A stretch of 64,000 nucleotides of DNA. Origin: Rhizobium sp. CB3090 (GTDB lineage Bacteria; Pseudomonadota; Alphaproteobacteria; Rhizobiales; Rhizobiaceae). The stretch spans positions 62,001-126,000 of the forward strand of contig NZ_CP121663.1 of assembly GCF_029714285.1 (NCBI RefSeq). Reading direction: 5' to 3'. The position numbers were made by a program, and so were the translations under genes. The notes beneath the pieces were generated by a model, which searched no databases, was not told where the DNA came from, and worked only from the letters and a program-made list of their open reading frames with translations. Of the stretch, positions 35,122 through 44,149 are shown piece after piece (the first letter of the stretch is position 1; every line of letters starts with the position of its first letter).

Positions 35122-35916
35122 TCAGGATGCGTCTCCCATACTTACCGATTTGATAAAGGCGGCGGCCAAACCCTTCGAAACTGCGGAATTGAAACCGGCA
35201 GCGCGCATTTCTTCGATCGCCGCCGCGGTCGTGCCCCGGTAGTCGATAAAGGTGCGCACGATGTCGCTTGGACATTCTTCGCGTTGCTCCAGCAGACGAC
35301 CGGTCCCTGTCAGCAGAGCAAGGACAGCTCGTCGAGCCACATCGGCGGCAAGACCATGCTCCACCGCATCGTCCATCATCGCTGCGGCCAACAATGCAGG
35401 AAAGGCAGGCCCAGAACCAGTGAGGCCGGTCAGGTAGTCGATGTCGCGCTCGCTAGCCACCTCGTCTTGAACGCCGCAAGCGTCAAAGATGGCCCGGACG
35501 ATCGCACGGTCATCTTCGCCCACGCCGCTCGATGCGATCCATGGCGTGTAGGACTTCGAAACTTCGGCTGCCGCATTCGGAAGCGTCCGCACGGCGCGTT
35601 CGGTCCGGTGATGTGCACAGAGCGCTGCGATACGAATGCCCGCCATGACGGAGATGACGAGTTTGCCGCCCGCGTCGACCAATATTGCGGGCCAGTCTTC
35701 CGGTCGTACGGAAAGAATGATCACATCCGATCGATTGGCGAGCTCCTGATTGTCCATCGTCCAGAATGAACCGGCAAAACGCTCCGGCCTGCCCCGGCGA
35801 TAAGACAGCGAGAGGTCTACAGGGCTGACGATGCCCGCCTCGAGAACAGAAGCGGCAATGGCACTGCCGAGCCAGCCGGCCCCGCCAATTATGCCAATTC
35901 TCAACGAGCCGCTCAT
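35122..35916 (-). CDS. Pyrroline-5-carboxylate reductase-like protein
   Basis: A 264-residue NAD(P)-binding protein of the ProC family. The Rossmann motif is IGIIGGAGWLGSAIAA, with a DVIILSVRP segment, a TLPNAAAEVSKSYTPW segment corresponding to the substrate loop, and GLTGSGPAFPALLAAAMMD in the dimerisation helix. The ATG at 35916 has AGGAGGAGG at 7 bases. The gene sits between the TetR gene and the importer. Since proline is the expected product of betaine demethylation, a ProC homologue may reduce an imine formed on the way, or maintain the proline/P5C balance. It is divergent enough that housekeeping proline synthesis should not be assumed. Confidence 0.83.
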   Translation of the reverse strand: MSGSLRIGIIGGAGWLGSAIAASVLEAGIVSPVDLSLSYRRGRPERFAGSFWTMDNQELANRSDVIILSVRPEDWPAILVDAGGKLVISVMAGIRIAALCAHHRTERAVRTLPNAAAEVSKSYTPWIASSGVGEDDRAIVRAIFDACGVQDEVASERDIDYLTGLTGSGPAFPALLAAAMMDDAVEHGLAADVARRAVLALLTGTGRLLEQREECPSDIVRTFIDYRGTTAAAIEEMRAAGFNSAVSKGLAAAFIKSVSMGDAS

Positions 35917-35929
35917 TGTCCGCCTCCTC

Positions 35930-36559
35930 CTAGTCGGGCTTGTATCCATGCCTTGCGTAGAAGCGATCAAGCTCCCGCTGCTGCGGGACTTCGCCAGTGT
36001 AGATCGCAATGTATTCCGGGATTCTTTTCATACGGAGGGCGATGTCTTCGTTGGACTGCATGGATATATATCCGATCTGCACCAGATAGGTGGTTCGAGC
36101 GCGGACATCGGCCGTGATCTCCGAAAGGCCGAAACGCATAAACATGCGGCAGAGCGCCTCCATGCGGGCCCTGTCGGCCTTCTGAACTTCGGCGAGAATT
36201 TCCTCCGACTGGAGTGCCCAGCTTCGAACGGCGAATTCGAACTTGCTGTCGAAGAGCTTGTCGTTGAGCCAGCAATCGAAGACGTTGAGCATCGCCTCCG
36301 CGAGCGATTCCGCGTAAGCTTCGGATTGCTGAACGATGCCTCCCGTATTCTTGTCCCGCCAACGCGCTATCAGCGACGCCAGCAATTGTTCGCGGTCCTG
36401 GAAGAACCAGTAGAAGCTTGTTCGCGAGAGGTTCAGTCTCTTCGCCAATGGAAGAATCTTGACCGAGTCGACACCAGACGAGAGCAAAGAGTCATACGCG
36501 GCTTCCAGCCACGCCTCCTGTGATCCCCGCCAGCCACTGTCATTCAGAGTTTGCTCCAT
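35930..36559 (-). CDS. TetR-family regulator of the stcD locus
   Basis: A 209-residue TetR-type regulator with the N-terminal DNA-binding helices in SQEAWLEAAYDSLLSSGVDS and LAKRLNLSRTSFYWFFQDRE, then a helical ligand domain. It ends 14 bases before the ProC-like gene, so both probably share a transcript. It is divergent from the StcD-like gene, and two copies of a palindrome-like site lie in the 147-base gap. It is likely to repress both directions until a betaine-derived ligand is present; this control is inference. Confidence 0.87.
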   Translation of the reverse strand: MEQTLNDSGWRGSQEAWLEAAYDSLLSSGVDSVKILPLAKRLNLSRTSFYWFFQDREQLLASLIARWRDKNTGGIVQQSEAYAESLAEAMLNVFDCWLNDKLFDSKFEFAVRSWALQSEEILAEVQKADRARMEALCRMFMRFGLSEITADVRARTTYLVQIGYISMQSNEDIALRMKRIPEYIAIYTGEVPQQRELDRFYARHGYKPD

Positions 36560-36599
36560 GAGACATCTCCTAGCAAATTGTTAAATGTCGCACAAGAAA

Positions 36600-36661
36600 A
36601 ATGTACATATGTGTCAATGATAATGACTTTGGTGTTTTAATTATTGACACATATGTACATT
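36600..36661. promoter_or_regulatory. Mirror pair of TetR operators between tetR and stcD
   Basis: A 19-bp arm beginning at 36600 (core ATGTACATATGTGTCAAT, 36601-36618) is repeated exactly in inverse orientation at 36643-36661 (ATTGACACATATGTACAT, plus one T), with a 24-base spacer. Each arm is itself a near-palindrome (TGACACATATGTACA), the size of one TetR dimer site. Each arm also carries a TTGACA hexamer, so bound repressor would cover a -35 element facing each gene. Confidence 0.75.
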
Positions 36662-36706
36662 ATGCTTAGCGTCCCCGGTCGACATACGTAATCTGGAGCA
36701 CGGCAC

Positions 36707-38743
36707 ATGTCGAACGATCCTCTTCTTCAGCCCTATCAGCTTAAGCACCTCACACTGCGCAATCGCATCATCGTGACGTCTCACGAGCCCGCATATCCTG
36801 AAGACGGTATGCCGAAAGAACGGTACCGCGCCTACACGGTGGAAAGAGCAAAGGGCGGCGTCGCCCTGACGATGACGGCCGGATCCGCTGCGGTTTCGAG
36901 GGACAGCCCGCCGGTTTTCAACAACCTGCTCGCCTATAAGGATGAGATCGTTCCCTGGATCCGGGAAATGACGGATGCGGTTCACGAGCAGGGTGCTGCG
37001 ATCATGATCCAGTTGACGCATCTCGGGCGACGGACGCGCTGGGACAAGGGCGACTGGCTGCCGGTCGTGGCTCCGTCGCATCACCGCGAGGCGTCGCATC
37101 GTGCGTTTCCGAAGAAGATCGAAGATTGGGATATCGAACGCATCATCAAGGATTTCGCGGACGCCGCCGAACGGATGAAGGCGGGCGGTATGGATGGCGT
37201 CGAGCTGGAAGCCTACGGCCATCTGATTGACCAGTTCGCTTCGCCGCTCACCAATGAACTCGATGCCCCTTACGGCGGCTCGCTCGAAAACCGCATGCGC
37301 TTCTGTTTCGATGTCTTCAAGGCCATGCGTAAACGGGTGGGCGACGACTTCATTCTGGGCGTGCGCTACACCGCCGACGAATGTCTTCCCGGCGGCACCA
37401 GCAAGGCCGACGGCATCGAAATTTCGAAGCGCCTGAAGGAAAGCGGCCTCATCGACTACCTGAATATCATCCGCGGACATATCGATACGGATCCTGGCTT
37501 GACTGACGTTATCCCGATCCAGGGCATGGCTAATTCGCCGCATCTCGATTTCGCCGGCGAGATTCGCGTCGCGACGAATTTCCCGACCTTCCACGCGGCA
37601 AAGATTCCGGATGTTGCGACGGCTCGCCATGCCATTGCAGCCGGAAAGGTCGACATGGTCGGCATGACCCGCGCCCACATGACCGATCCGCATATTGTCC
37701 GGAAGATCATTGAGAAGCGCGAGGAGGACATCCGTCCCTGCGTCGGCGCGAACTACTGTCTCGACCGCATCTATCAGGGAGGCGCTGCCTACTGTATCCA
37801 CAACGCCGCGACCGGCCGCGAGCAGACGATGCCCCACATCGTCGCAAAGGCGGACGTTCGAAAAAAGGTTGTCGTCGTCGGCGCCGGTCCTGCCGGTCTC
37901 GAAGCAGCCCGCGTGGCGGGGGAACGCGGGCACGATGTCGTCGTCTTCGAGGCTGCGCCGCATGCGGGCGGGCAGATTCGACTGACCGCCCAAAGCGAAC
38001 GCCGCCGGGAAATGATCAGCATCATCGATTGGCGCATGAGCCAATGCGAGAAATACGGCGTCAGGTTCCATTTCAACACCTGGGCGGAAGCGGAAACCGT
38101 TAACGCGGAGAAACCCGACGTCGTCATCATTGCGACAGGCGGCCTGCCGCATACGGAGGTTCTGTCGAAGGGCAACGAACTCGTCGTGTCCTCGTGGGAC
38201 ATCATCTCCGGCGACGTGAAACCCGGCACGAACGTTCTGATCTTCGATGACGCTGGCGATCATGCGGGCTTGCAGGCTGCCGAATTCCTGGCAAAGGCGG
38301 GAGCGAAGGTCGAGATCATGACGCCAGACCGCTCGTTCGCGCCGGAAGTCATGGCGATGAACCTCGTTCCCTATATGCGCTCGCTGCAGAAGCTCGATGT
38401 CACCTTTACGGTTACGTTCCGGCTGGAATCCGCCGAGAAGAATGGCAATCAGATCGTCGCCCATGTCGGAAGTGACTATGGCGGCATCGCCAAGCAGCGC
38501 CACGTCGACCAGATCGTCGTGAACCACGGCACTATCCCGCTCGACGAGCTGTATTTTGAGTTGAAGCCGCTTTCGAGCAATCTCGGCGAGATTTCGCACG
38601 ACCAGCTCCTTGCCGGAAAGCCTCAGTCAGTCAATCACAATCCCGAAGGCAAGTTCCAATTGTTCCGCATCGGTGACGCCGTGGCCGCCCGTAACACGCA
38701 TGCGGCGATTTACGACGGTCTGAGGATTGCGAAAGACATCTGA
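36707..38743 (+). CDS. stcD: StcD-like N-methylproline demethylase (NADH:flavin oxidoreductase family)
   Basis: A 678-residue flavoenzyme with an FMN barrel (residues about 1-335; RNRIIVTSHEPAYPE, VELEAYGHLIDQF), an Fe-S region and an FAD-type C-terminal half (KVVVVGAGPAGLEAARVAGE). The TMADH/DCR architecture, its place in the cluster and its nearby etf genes match StcD, which removes the methyl of N-methylproline to give proline. In the Fe-S motif it reads C345-VG-A348-NY-C351 with C363 following; compared with the canonical C-x2-C-x3-C pattern one cysteine is replaced by alanine. It begins a transcript that continues through the cupin and etf genes. Electrons should pass to ETF. Confidence 0.87.
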   Translation: MSNDPLLQPYQLKHLTLRNRIIVTSHEPAYPEDGMPKERYRAYTVERAKGGVALTMTAGSAAVSRDSPPVFNNLLAYKDEIVPWIREMTDAVHEQGAAIMIQLTHLGRRTRWDKGDWLPVVAPSHHREASHRAFPKKIEDWDIERIIKDFADAAERMKAGGMDGVELEAYGHLIDQFASPLTNELDAPYGGSLENRMRFCFDVFKAMRKRVGDDFILGVRYTADECLPGGTSKADGIEISKRLKESGLIDYLNIIRGHIDTDPGLTDVIPIQGMANSPHLDFAGEIRVATNFPTFHAAKIPDVATARHAIAAGKVDMVGMTRAHMTDPHIVRKIIEKREEDIRPCVGANYCLDRIYQGGAAYCIHNAATGREQTMPHIVAKADVRKKVVVVGAGPAGLEAARVAGERGHDVVVFEAAPHAGGQIRLTAQSERRREMISIIDWRMSQCEKYGVRFHFNTWAEAETVNAEKPDVVIIATGGLPHTEVLSKGNELVVSSWDIISGDVKPGTNVLIFDDAGDHAGLQAAEFLAKAGAKVEIMTPDRSFAPEVMAMNLVPYMRSLQKLDVTFTVTFRLESAEKNGNQIVAHVGSDYGGIAKQRHVDQIVVNHGTIPLDELYFELKPLSSNLGEISHDQLLAGKPQSVNHNPEGKFQLFRIGDAVAARNTHAAIYDGLRIAKDI

Positions 38744-38784
38744 GATCGAGAGCCCGTCGCGGATCTGTCTGGGGAGGAGACGGA

Positions 38785-39387
38785 ATGGTTGAAAGAAGTG
38801 AATATCTCCAACGATTTGTCGATGCTGCTTTCGTAGCCTTCGACAAGTTCGCTGGGGATCCGGAGGCTCGCCGCTCGATCCCGCAGATCTTTGCAGCCTT
38901 GAAACATCCTGGACAGCAGCGCGAAGGTCTTGGCAGCCGCCTAGCTGTCTGCGAGCTGCTGCCCGCAGCGCTTTCCATCCAGACATCGGATCCTGCCTTG
39001 CGGCAATTGATCGACTGCTTCAAAGGCGTCGAACGCAAGCTCGAATGGCACCGAAAGACGACGCGTGTTGATACGGCCAGCGAGAACTTTGCAGATGGCC
39101 ATGCGAACGCGATGATCATCGGCCCCGGCGGGCTTGAAGAGCGTAACGATCTCTGGCTTGGCGTCACCTTGATGGCGCCGCATGTGCGCTATCCGGATCA
39201 TGATCACGCGCCGGAGGAAGTCTATCTTGTCCTGTCCGAGGGCGAGTTCCGGCAAGGGGACGGAGACTGGTTTTCGCCTGGGATTGCCGGGTCGTTCTAC
39301 AATGTCCCGCAAATCAAACATGCCATGAGGTCGGTCGACACGCCTCTCTTCGCCTTCTGGGCACTGCTTGCTGAACGGCCGCATTGA
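38785..39387 (+). CDS. DMSP lyase-like cupin protein
   Basis: A 200-residue protein whose C-terminal half is a cupin of the DMSP lyase family (DddQ/DddL type). The core is RYPDHDHAPEEVYLVLS and the second metal segment VPQIKHAM. His141, Glu145, Tyr147 and His179 have the same spacing (4, 2, 32) as the metal ligands I recall for DddQ (125, 129, 131, 163), so a metal site is probably intact. DddQ cleaves dimethylsulfoniopropionate, a sulfonium analogue of betaines, to DMS and acrylate. Here the gene sits between stcD and etfB with GGGAGGAG before its ATG, so a role in betaine metabolism is likely; its substrate is unknown. Confidence 0.8.
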   Translation: MVERSEYLQRFVDAAFVAFDKFAGDPEARRSIPQIFAALKHPGQQREGLGSRLAVCELLPAALSIQTSDPALRQLIDCFKGVERKLEWHRKTTRVDTASENFADGHANAMIIGPGGLEERNDLWLGVTLMAPHVRYPDHDHAPEEVYLVLSEGEFRQGDGDWFSPGIAGSFYNVPQIKHAMRSVDTPLFAFWALLAERPH

Positions 39388-39426
39388 ATGCGCAACAATC
39401 TTCGGAACAAATAAAAGGGGTCCGCC

Positions 39427-40176
39427 ATGAAAATTCTCGTCCCAGTGAAGCGGGTTGTTGATTACAACGTCAAGATCCGGGTGAAGCCGGATGGCACGGG
39501 CGTCGAGCTCGCCAACGTCAAGATGTCGATGAACCCGTTCGACGAGATCTCGGTCGAGGAAGCGCTCAGGCTGAAGGAGGCCGGTAAGGCCGAGGAAGTG
39601 GTGGTGGTGTCGATCGGTCCGGCCAAGGCCGAGGAGACGCTGCGCACCGCCCTTGCCATGGGTGCGGACCGGGCGATCCTGGTCGAGACCGACGATGCCG
39701 TCGAGCCGCTGGCCGTCGCGAAGATCCTCAAGGGTGTGGCCGATGCCGAACAGCCGGGTCTGATCATCGTCGGCAAGCAGGCGATCGATGATGACTCGAA
39801 CCAGACCGGCCAGATGCTGGCGGCATTGCTCGGCACGGCGCAGGCAACCTTCGCCTCGAAGATCGAGATCGGCGAGGGAAGCGCTCAGGTCACCCGCGAG
39901 GTCGACGGCGGCCTGCAGACGATCGAGGTCAAGCTGCCGGCGGTAGTGACGACGGACCTTCGCCTCAACGAGCCGCGTTATGCCTCGCTGCCGAACATCA
40001 TGAAGGCGAAGAAGAAGCCGCTCGACAAGAAGAGCCCGGCCGACTTCGGCGTTTCGACCGAGCCGCGCCTGAAGGTGCTGAAGACCGAAGAGCCGTCCGG
40101 CCGCAAGGCGGGCGTCAAGGTCAAGTCGGTCGCCGAGCTCGTCGAAAAGCTTAAAGTCGAAGCCGGTGTGCTTTAA
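39427..40176 (+). CDS. etfB: Electron transfer flavoprotein, beta subunit
   Basis: A 249-residue EtfB with the family N-terminus ([19 protein letters not shown]) and the signature [21 protein letters not shown] (key part [15 protein letters not shown]). It ends with the AMP-site region and a lysine-rich tail. With EtfA it forms the soluble flavoprotein that takes electrons from dehydrogenases and passes them to the quinone pool through ETF-ubiquinone oxidoreductase. It is preceded by AAGGGG and lies 27 bases before etfA. Codon use is strongly biased to G/C third positions compared with the flanking catabolic genes, resembling a highly expressed housekeeping copy. Confidence 0.95.
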   Translation: MKILVPVKRVVDYNVKIRVKPDGTGVELANVKMSMNPFDEISVEEALRLKEAGKAEEVVVVSIGPAKAEETLRTALAMGADRAILVETDDAVEPLAVAKILKGVADAEQPGLIIVGKQAIDDDSNQTGQMLAALLGTAQATFASKIEIGEGSAQVTREVDGGLQTIEVKLPAVVTTDLRLNEPRYASLPNIMKAKKKPLDKKSPADFGVSTEPRLKVLKTEEPSGRKAGVKVKSVAELVEKLKVEAGVL

Positions 40177-40203
40177 ACCAGTCCGAACGAGGAGTTAGAC
40201 ATC

Positions 40204-41133
40204 ATGGCCATTCTTCTTCTGGCTGACCACGACAACCAAAGCCTGTCCGACCAGACCGCCAAGGCGCTGACGGCTGCCGTAAAGATCGGCGGCGACGTGC
40301 ATGTGCTGGTGGCCGGCAAAGCCGCCAAGGCTGCCGCCGATGCCGCGGCAAGGCTCTCCGGCGTCTCCAAGGTGCTGCTCGCCGAAAGCGACGAGCTTGC
40401 CAACAATCTCGCCGAGCCGTTGGCCGATCTCATCGTGTCGCTGGCGGCAAGCTACGACACCATCCTGACGGCCGCGACCTCGGTCGGCAAGAACGTCATG
40501 CCGCGGGTTGCCGCCCTGCTCGATGTCGCCCAGGTCTCGGAAATCATCGAGGTGGTGTCATCCGATACCTTCAAGCGGCCGATCTATGCCGGCAATGCCA
40601 TCCAGACGGTGCAGGCAAGCGACGCCAAGCGAGTGATCACCGTGCGCACCGCCTCGTTTGCCTCGGCCGCAGAGGGCGGTTCGGCTGCGATCGAAGCCAT
40701 CCCGGCGGTCGCCAATCCCGGCCTGTCGACCTTCGTCAAGGACGCACTGTCGACCTCGGACCGTCCGGAACTGACCTCTGCGAAGATCATCATCTCCGGC
40801 GGCCGCGCCCTCGGTTCGGCGGAGAAGTTCAAGGAAGTGATCCTGCCGGTTGCCGACAAGCTAGGGGCTGCCGTTGGCGCTTCCCGCGCTGCCGTCGATG
40901 CCGGCTATGCGCCGAACGACTGGCAGGTCGGCCAGACCGGCAAGGTGGTGGCCCCGCAGCTCTATATCGCCTGCGGCATTTCCGGAGCGATCCAGCATCT
41001 GGCCGGCATGAAGGACTCAAAGGTCATCGTCGCCATCAACAAGGACGAGGAGGCGCCGATCTTCCAGATCGCCGACTACGGCCTCGTCGCCGACCTCTTC
41101 GAGGCATTGCCGGAACTCGAAAAGGCGCTGTGA
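40204..41133 (+). CDS. etfA: Electron transfer flavoprotein, alpha subunit
   Basis: A 309-residue EtfA. The N-terminal half resembles EtfB ([20 protein letters not shown]), and the FAD-binding C-terminal domain shows [36 protein letters not shown] and the closing [20 protein letters not shown]. An AGGAG site precedes the ATG. It forms a heterodimer with the EtfB encoded directly upstream. In this setting the pair is the likely electron acceptor for the StcD-type and possibly the FAD-dependent enzymes of the cluster. A second housekeeping pair elsewhere in the genome would be expected. Confidence 0.95.
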   Translation: MAILLLADHDNQSLSDQTAKALTAAVKIGGDVHVLVAGKAAKAAADAAARLSGVSKVLLAESDELANNLAEPLADLIVSLAASYDTILTAATSVGKNVMPRVAALLDVAQVSEIIEVVSSDTFKRPIYAGNAIQTVQASDAKRVITVRTASFASAAEGGSAAIEAIPAVANPGLSTFVKDALSTSDRPELTSAKIIISGGRALGSAEKFKEVILPVADKLGAAVGASRAAVDAGYAPNDWQVGQTGKVVAPQLYIACGISGAIQHLAGMKDSKVIVAINKDEEAPIFQIADYGLVADLFEALPELEKAL

Positions 41134-41664
41134 TCGCGCCGATCGACATTACTGGACCACTTGAACGCGAGGCTGGCGCGTTGCTCATACCACCGCTGAG
41201 CTTAAGATGGCTTTCACTGAGGGAGGAACATCATGATAGCCGCGATCGTCATGACAGCAACGGTGGCCCAGCCAATTGATTTCGCGGCGTTACCTATGGA
41301 TCTTAACTCGGCGAGAGCCGAGCGACTTTGACTTTTGTCAACTGCCGCGACGCGCCCGCAAAGATTCTCAGCCATTCGCGCATTCCGGTTCTCGTTTATC
41401 GCTGAGAGAACAGGAGCTATCCATTCTGCGAAAACTATCCACATCACGCAACCGATGATGCCCATCGCGTTATAGAAAACATTTTATTAACGGTTGCAGA
41501 TGTTGAATAGGCTCAGCGACCAAACGTCTCGGAGGATGCAGTTTTCTGCAACTGTGACACCAGCGTCGCTTATTTCCGCTCGAATGAATTGCGGCGGTTC
41601 CTTCCCATGAAAACTCGAAACATCGGCATGAAGCCTCCCCGTTTCATATAATCAGGAGCTTGTT
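41134..41664. other. 531-base region downstream of etfA
   Basis: No conserved gene was recognised between etfA and the small ORF at 41665. The minus strand holds one weak small ORF (41214-41465, listed separately), and no strong terminator hairpin or operator stands out. Confidence 0.35.
41214..41465 (-). CDS. Possible small membrane protein (weak)
   Basis: An 83-codon ORF with hydrophobic ends (GIIGCVMWIVFAEWIAPVL and IGWATVAVMTIAAIMMFL) that could be membrane segments. There is no visible ribosome-binding site and I do not recognise a family. It may be a chance ORF. Confidence 0.25.
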   Translation of the reverse strand: MGIIGCVMWIVFAEWIAPVLSAINENRNARMAENLCGRVAAVDKSQSRSALAELRSIGNAAKSIGWATVAVMTIAAIMMFLPQ

Positions 41665-41919
41665 GTGCCGCCCTCTTCAGCCATCACTGCCAATGGCACC
41701 AAAGACGAGCCCTTGCGGAGAAAAGTGGACATGCCGCACACTGGGCCGAATGCGCCTGTCGAAGTTGCTGCCGAAATAATGCTTGGATACCTGCGCAACC
41801 GCATGGTCAATGTCACAAACTATCTTGAGGCGCTCTGTGCGCAAACGCTTCGCGAAGCCCATGGCGCCACCACGTTGTCGCCGGTTGCCAGCGATAGTTC
41901 TTTTTCCCAAATTCCGTGA
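41665..41919 (+). CDS. Hypothetical 84-residue protein
   Basis: A GTG-started small ORF with AGGAG 6 bases upstream. The central part (APVEVAAEIMLGYLRNRMVN, then YLEALCAQTLREAHG) is probably helical. It precedes the chemoreceptor gene on the same strand by about 220 bases. No family was recognised. An opposite-strand ORF covers the same region but has no supporting signal. Confidence 0.42.
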   Translation: MPPSSAITANGTKDEPLRRKVDMPHTGPNAPVEVAAEIMLGYLRNRMVNVTNYLEALCAQTLREAHGATTLSPVASDSSFSQIP

Positions 41920-42139
41920 AATTGTTTCGCATGCAGCGGAGACCCTTTCTCCAACGATGAACTCCGCGGACGCGAAACCTATTCGACGGCTTGTCCATTT
42001 TCGGGCATGACGCCCGTTCCACAACAATGAGGTGATAGGGAAGTTATTGAAACTGTTCCTATTCTTTCCCACACCGTCAATCAAAGCCGCCGCGCTCAGC
42101 GGTTTGCAATCTCACTTTCACTTTGAAGAGGCTGTTGCC

Positions 42140-44149
42140 ATGTCCAACATCAGGCATTTCAGAACATCGCTTAAGATATCGATCATCTTCGCCATACTGC
42201 TCGTCGTCGCTTGCACGGTGAACCTGCTCAATTATCGCAGCATCCATTACGTCGATCAGACGAATACCTGGATACAGCACACCAATGACGTGCTGCGCGC
42301 CACCAACGGCGTGCTGCTGAGCATGGTGAACCAGGAGACCGGCGTTCGAGGGTTTCTCGTCTCCGGCAAGGACGATTTTCTCGCGCCATATCGCAATGGT
42401 ATCAAGGACTATGAAAGCGCCTTTGCGCAAGTGAAGGAACTTACGGCCGACAATCCTGCTCAGCAGCAACGGCTCGCGGCACTGAACGAGCGCGCACAGG
42501 GTTGGCGCAACGACGTCGCCGAAAAGGAGATCGCGCTCATGCGCGAGCCTAAGACGGTGGAAGAGGCTCGATCGATGGAAGCAGGCGGCGCCGGCAAGAG
42601 CTACATGGACGGCTTACGGGGGTTGATCAACGAGATTCAGGACGCCGAGCGGGCTCTCATGGTCGAACGCAGCGCCGCCGGAAAGGCTGCAGTATCCTCG
42701 TCGGATTTGGTGAGTATCGGTGGCTTGATCGGCATGTCAGCCTTCGCACTGATCGCCGGGTTTGCCCTCTATCGCGGCATTGCGACACCGATTGCCAATA
42801 CGACGAACATCATGCGCGCCCTTGCCGACGGCAATCTTGATGTCGCGGTACCCTTCACCGATCTCAGGAACGAACTCGGCGAGATGGCGCGTGCGGTCGA
42901 GGTGTTCAAGCAGAGCGGCATCAAAGTGCGCGAAATGAACGCGCAGGAGGCGGCCTTGCAGGCCAAGAGCGCCGACCTGCAGTCGAGCATCGGTCAGGTC
43001 GTCTCGGCGGCGGTTGCCGGCGATTTCACCCGCCGCATCACCAAAGACTACGACAATCCCGACCTCAATCGCTTTGCCACGCAGGTCAACGAACTGGTGA
43101 CCTCCGTCGACCGTGGCGTTGCCGAAACCCGCCGTGTCATCGCGGCGCTGGCCGAAGGCGATCTGACGGACAGCATGCGCGGCGATTTCCAGGGTGCCTT
43201 TGGCGAGCTCCGGGATAATGTCAATCAGACGATGGCGAATCTGCGGGCGGTGCTCGGCGAGGTACGGGCAGCCATCGACACGATCAACAGCGGCGCCGGC
43301 GAGATGAGAACGGCTTCGGGGGATCTGTCCAAGCGTACGGAACAGCAAGCCGCCTCTCTGGAGGAGACCTCCTCCGCGCTGGAAGAGATCACCGTGGCGG
43401 TGAAGAGCTCGACCGAGCGGGCGCTGGAAGCGAGCCACATGGTCGATGAAGCAAGGCGCAGCACCGAACAGTCGAGCGCCGTCGTCAAGGACGCGGTCTC
43501 GGCAATGGGGCGCATCGAGCAGGCCTCCGGCGAAATTGGCCAGATCATCAACGTCATCGACGAGATCGCCTTCCAGACGAACCTCCTGGCGCTCAACGCC
43601 GGTGTCGAGGCGGCGCGCGCCGGGGATGCCGGCAAGGGCTTTGCCGTCGTCGCTCAAGAGGTGCGCGAACTGGCGCAACGCTCTGCCAATGCGGCCAAGG
43701 ACATCAAGACGCTGATCTCACGTTCGGGCGGCGAGGTCGAATCCGGCGTCAAGCTGGTTACGGCGACCGGCGAGGCGCTGACGCTGATCCAGGGCCATGT
43801 CGTCAAGATCAACGAGCATGTCCATTCGATCGCCACGGCCGCCAAGGAGCAGTCGACGGGACTTTCCGAAGTCAGCACCGCCGTCAACCAGATGGATCAG
43901 ACCACGCAGCAGAACGCGGCGATGGTCGAGGAATCGACGGCGTCGACGAACAGACTCGCCGACGAGGCGGCAAACCTCGCCCGGCTGATCGCCCGCTTCA
44001 GGCTCGACGGCGGACAATCGGCGCCGCGCGCTGCGACATCCGACAACCGTCCGGTCGCTTCGCCCGCCCGGGCGCTCGGCCGCAGGCTCTCAAGCGCTTT
44101 CTCCGGAAATGCCGCACTGGCCGCCAAGAGCGAGTGGGAGGAATTCTGA
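42140..44149 (+). CDS. Methyl-accepting chemotaxis protein with CHASE3-type sensor
   Basis: A 669-residue chemoreceptor. The ATG at 42140 follows GAAGAGG and gives MSNIRHFRTSLKISIIF at the first membrane segment. The periplasmic part has the CHASE3 hallmark NQETGVRGFLVSGKDDFL. A second membrane segment (IGGLIGMSAFALIAGFALY), a HAMP domain and a full signalling domain (DEIAFQTNLLALNAG, then VVAQEVRELAQRS) follow. The tail ends in SEWEEF, the likely CheR/CheB tether. Its stop overlaps the cheW start by one base, so receptor and coupling protein are made together. The ligand is unknown; its place inside the betaine/proline region is suggestive only. Confidence 0.93.
   Translation: MSNIRHFRTSLKISIIFAILLVVACTVNLLNYRSIHYVDQTNTWIQHTNDVLRATNGVLLSMVNQETGVRGFLVSGKDDFLAPYRNGIKDYESAFAQVKELTADNPAQQQRLAALNERAQGWRNDVAEKEIALMREPKTVEEARSMEAGGAGKSYMDGLRGLINEIQDAERALMVERSAAGKAAVSSSDLVSIGGLIGMSAFALIAGFALYRGIATPIANTTNIMRALADGNLDVAVPFTDLRNELGEMARAVEVFKQSGIKVREMNAQEAALQAKSADLQSSIGQVVSAAVAGDFTRRITKDYDNPDLNRFATQVNELVTSVDRGVAETRRVIAALAEGDLTDSMRGDFQGAFGELRDNVNQTMANLRAVLGEVRAAIDTINSGAGEMRTASGDLSKRTEQQAASLEETSSALEEITVAVKSSTERALEASHMVDEARRSTEQSSAVVKDAVSAMGRIEQASGEIGQIINVIDEIAFQTNLLALNAGVEAARAGDAGKGFAVVAQEVRELAQRSANAAKDIKTLISRSGGEVESGVKLVTATGEALTLIQGHVVKINEHVHSIATAAKEQSTGLSEVSTAVNQMDQTTQQNAAMVEESTASTNRLADEAANLARLIARFRLDGGQSAPRAATSDNRPVASPARALGRRLSSAFSGNAALAAKSEWEEF

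Noticed and set aside
36645-36666. TTGACA followed by TATGCT as the stcD promoter
   Set aside because: The spacer between the two hexamers is only 10 bases, too short for a sigma-70-type promoter; the -35-like element may still be used with another -10.
36641-38599. A long minus-strand ORF of about 650 codons opposite stcD
   Set aside because: It is antisense to a gene with complete flavoenzyme motifs, would begin inside the coding region, has no recognisable domain, and is explained by high GC and codon bias.
41677-42084. A minus-strand ORF of 135 codons over the small gene at 41665
   Set aside because: It lacks a ribosome-binding site and crosses into the chemoreceptor leader; the plus-strand ORF has AGGAG at a proper distance.
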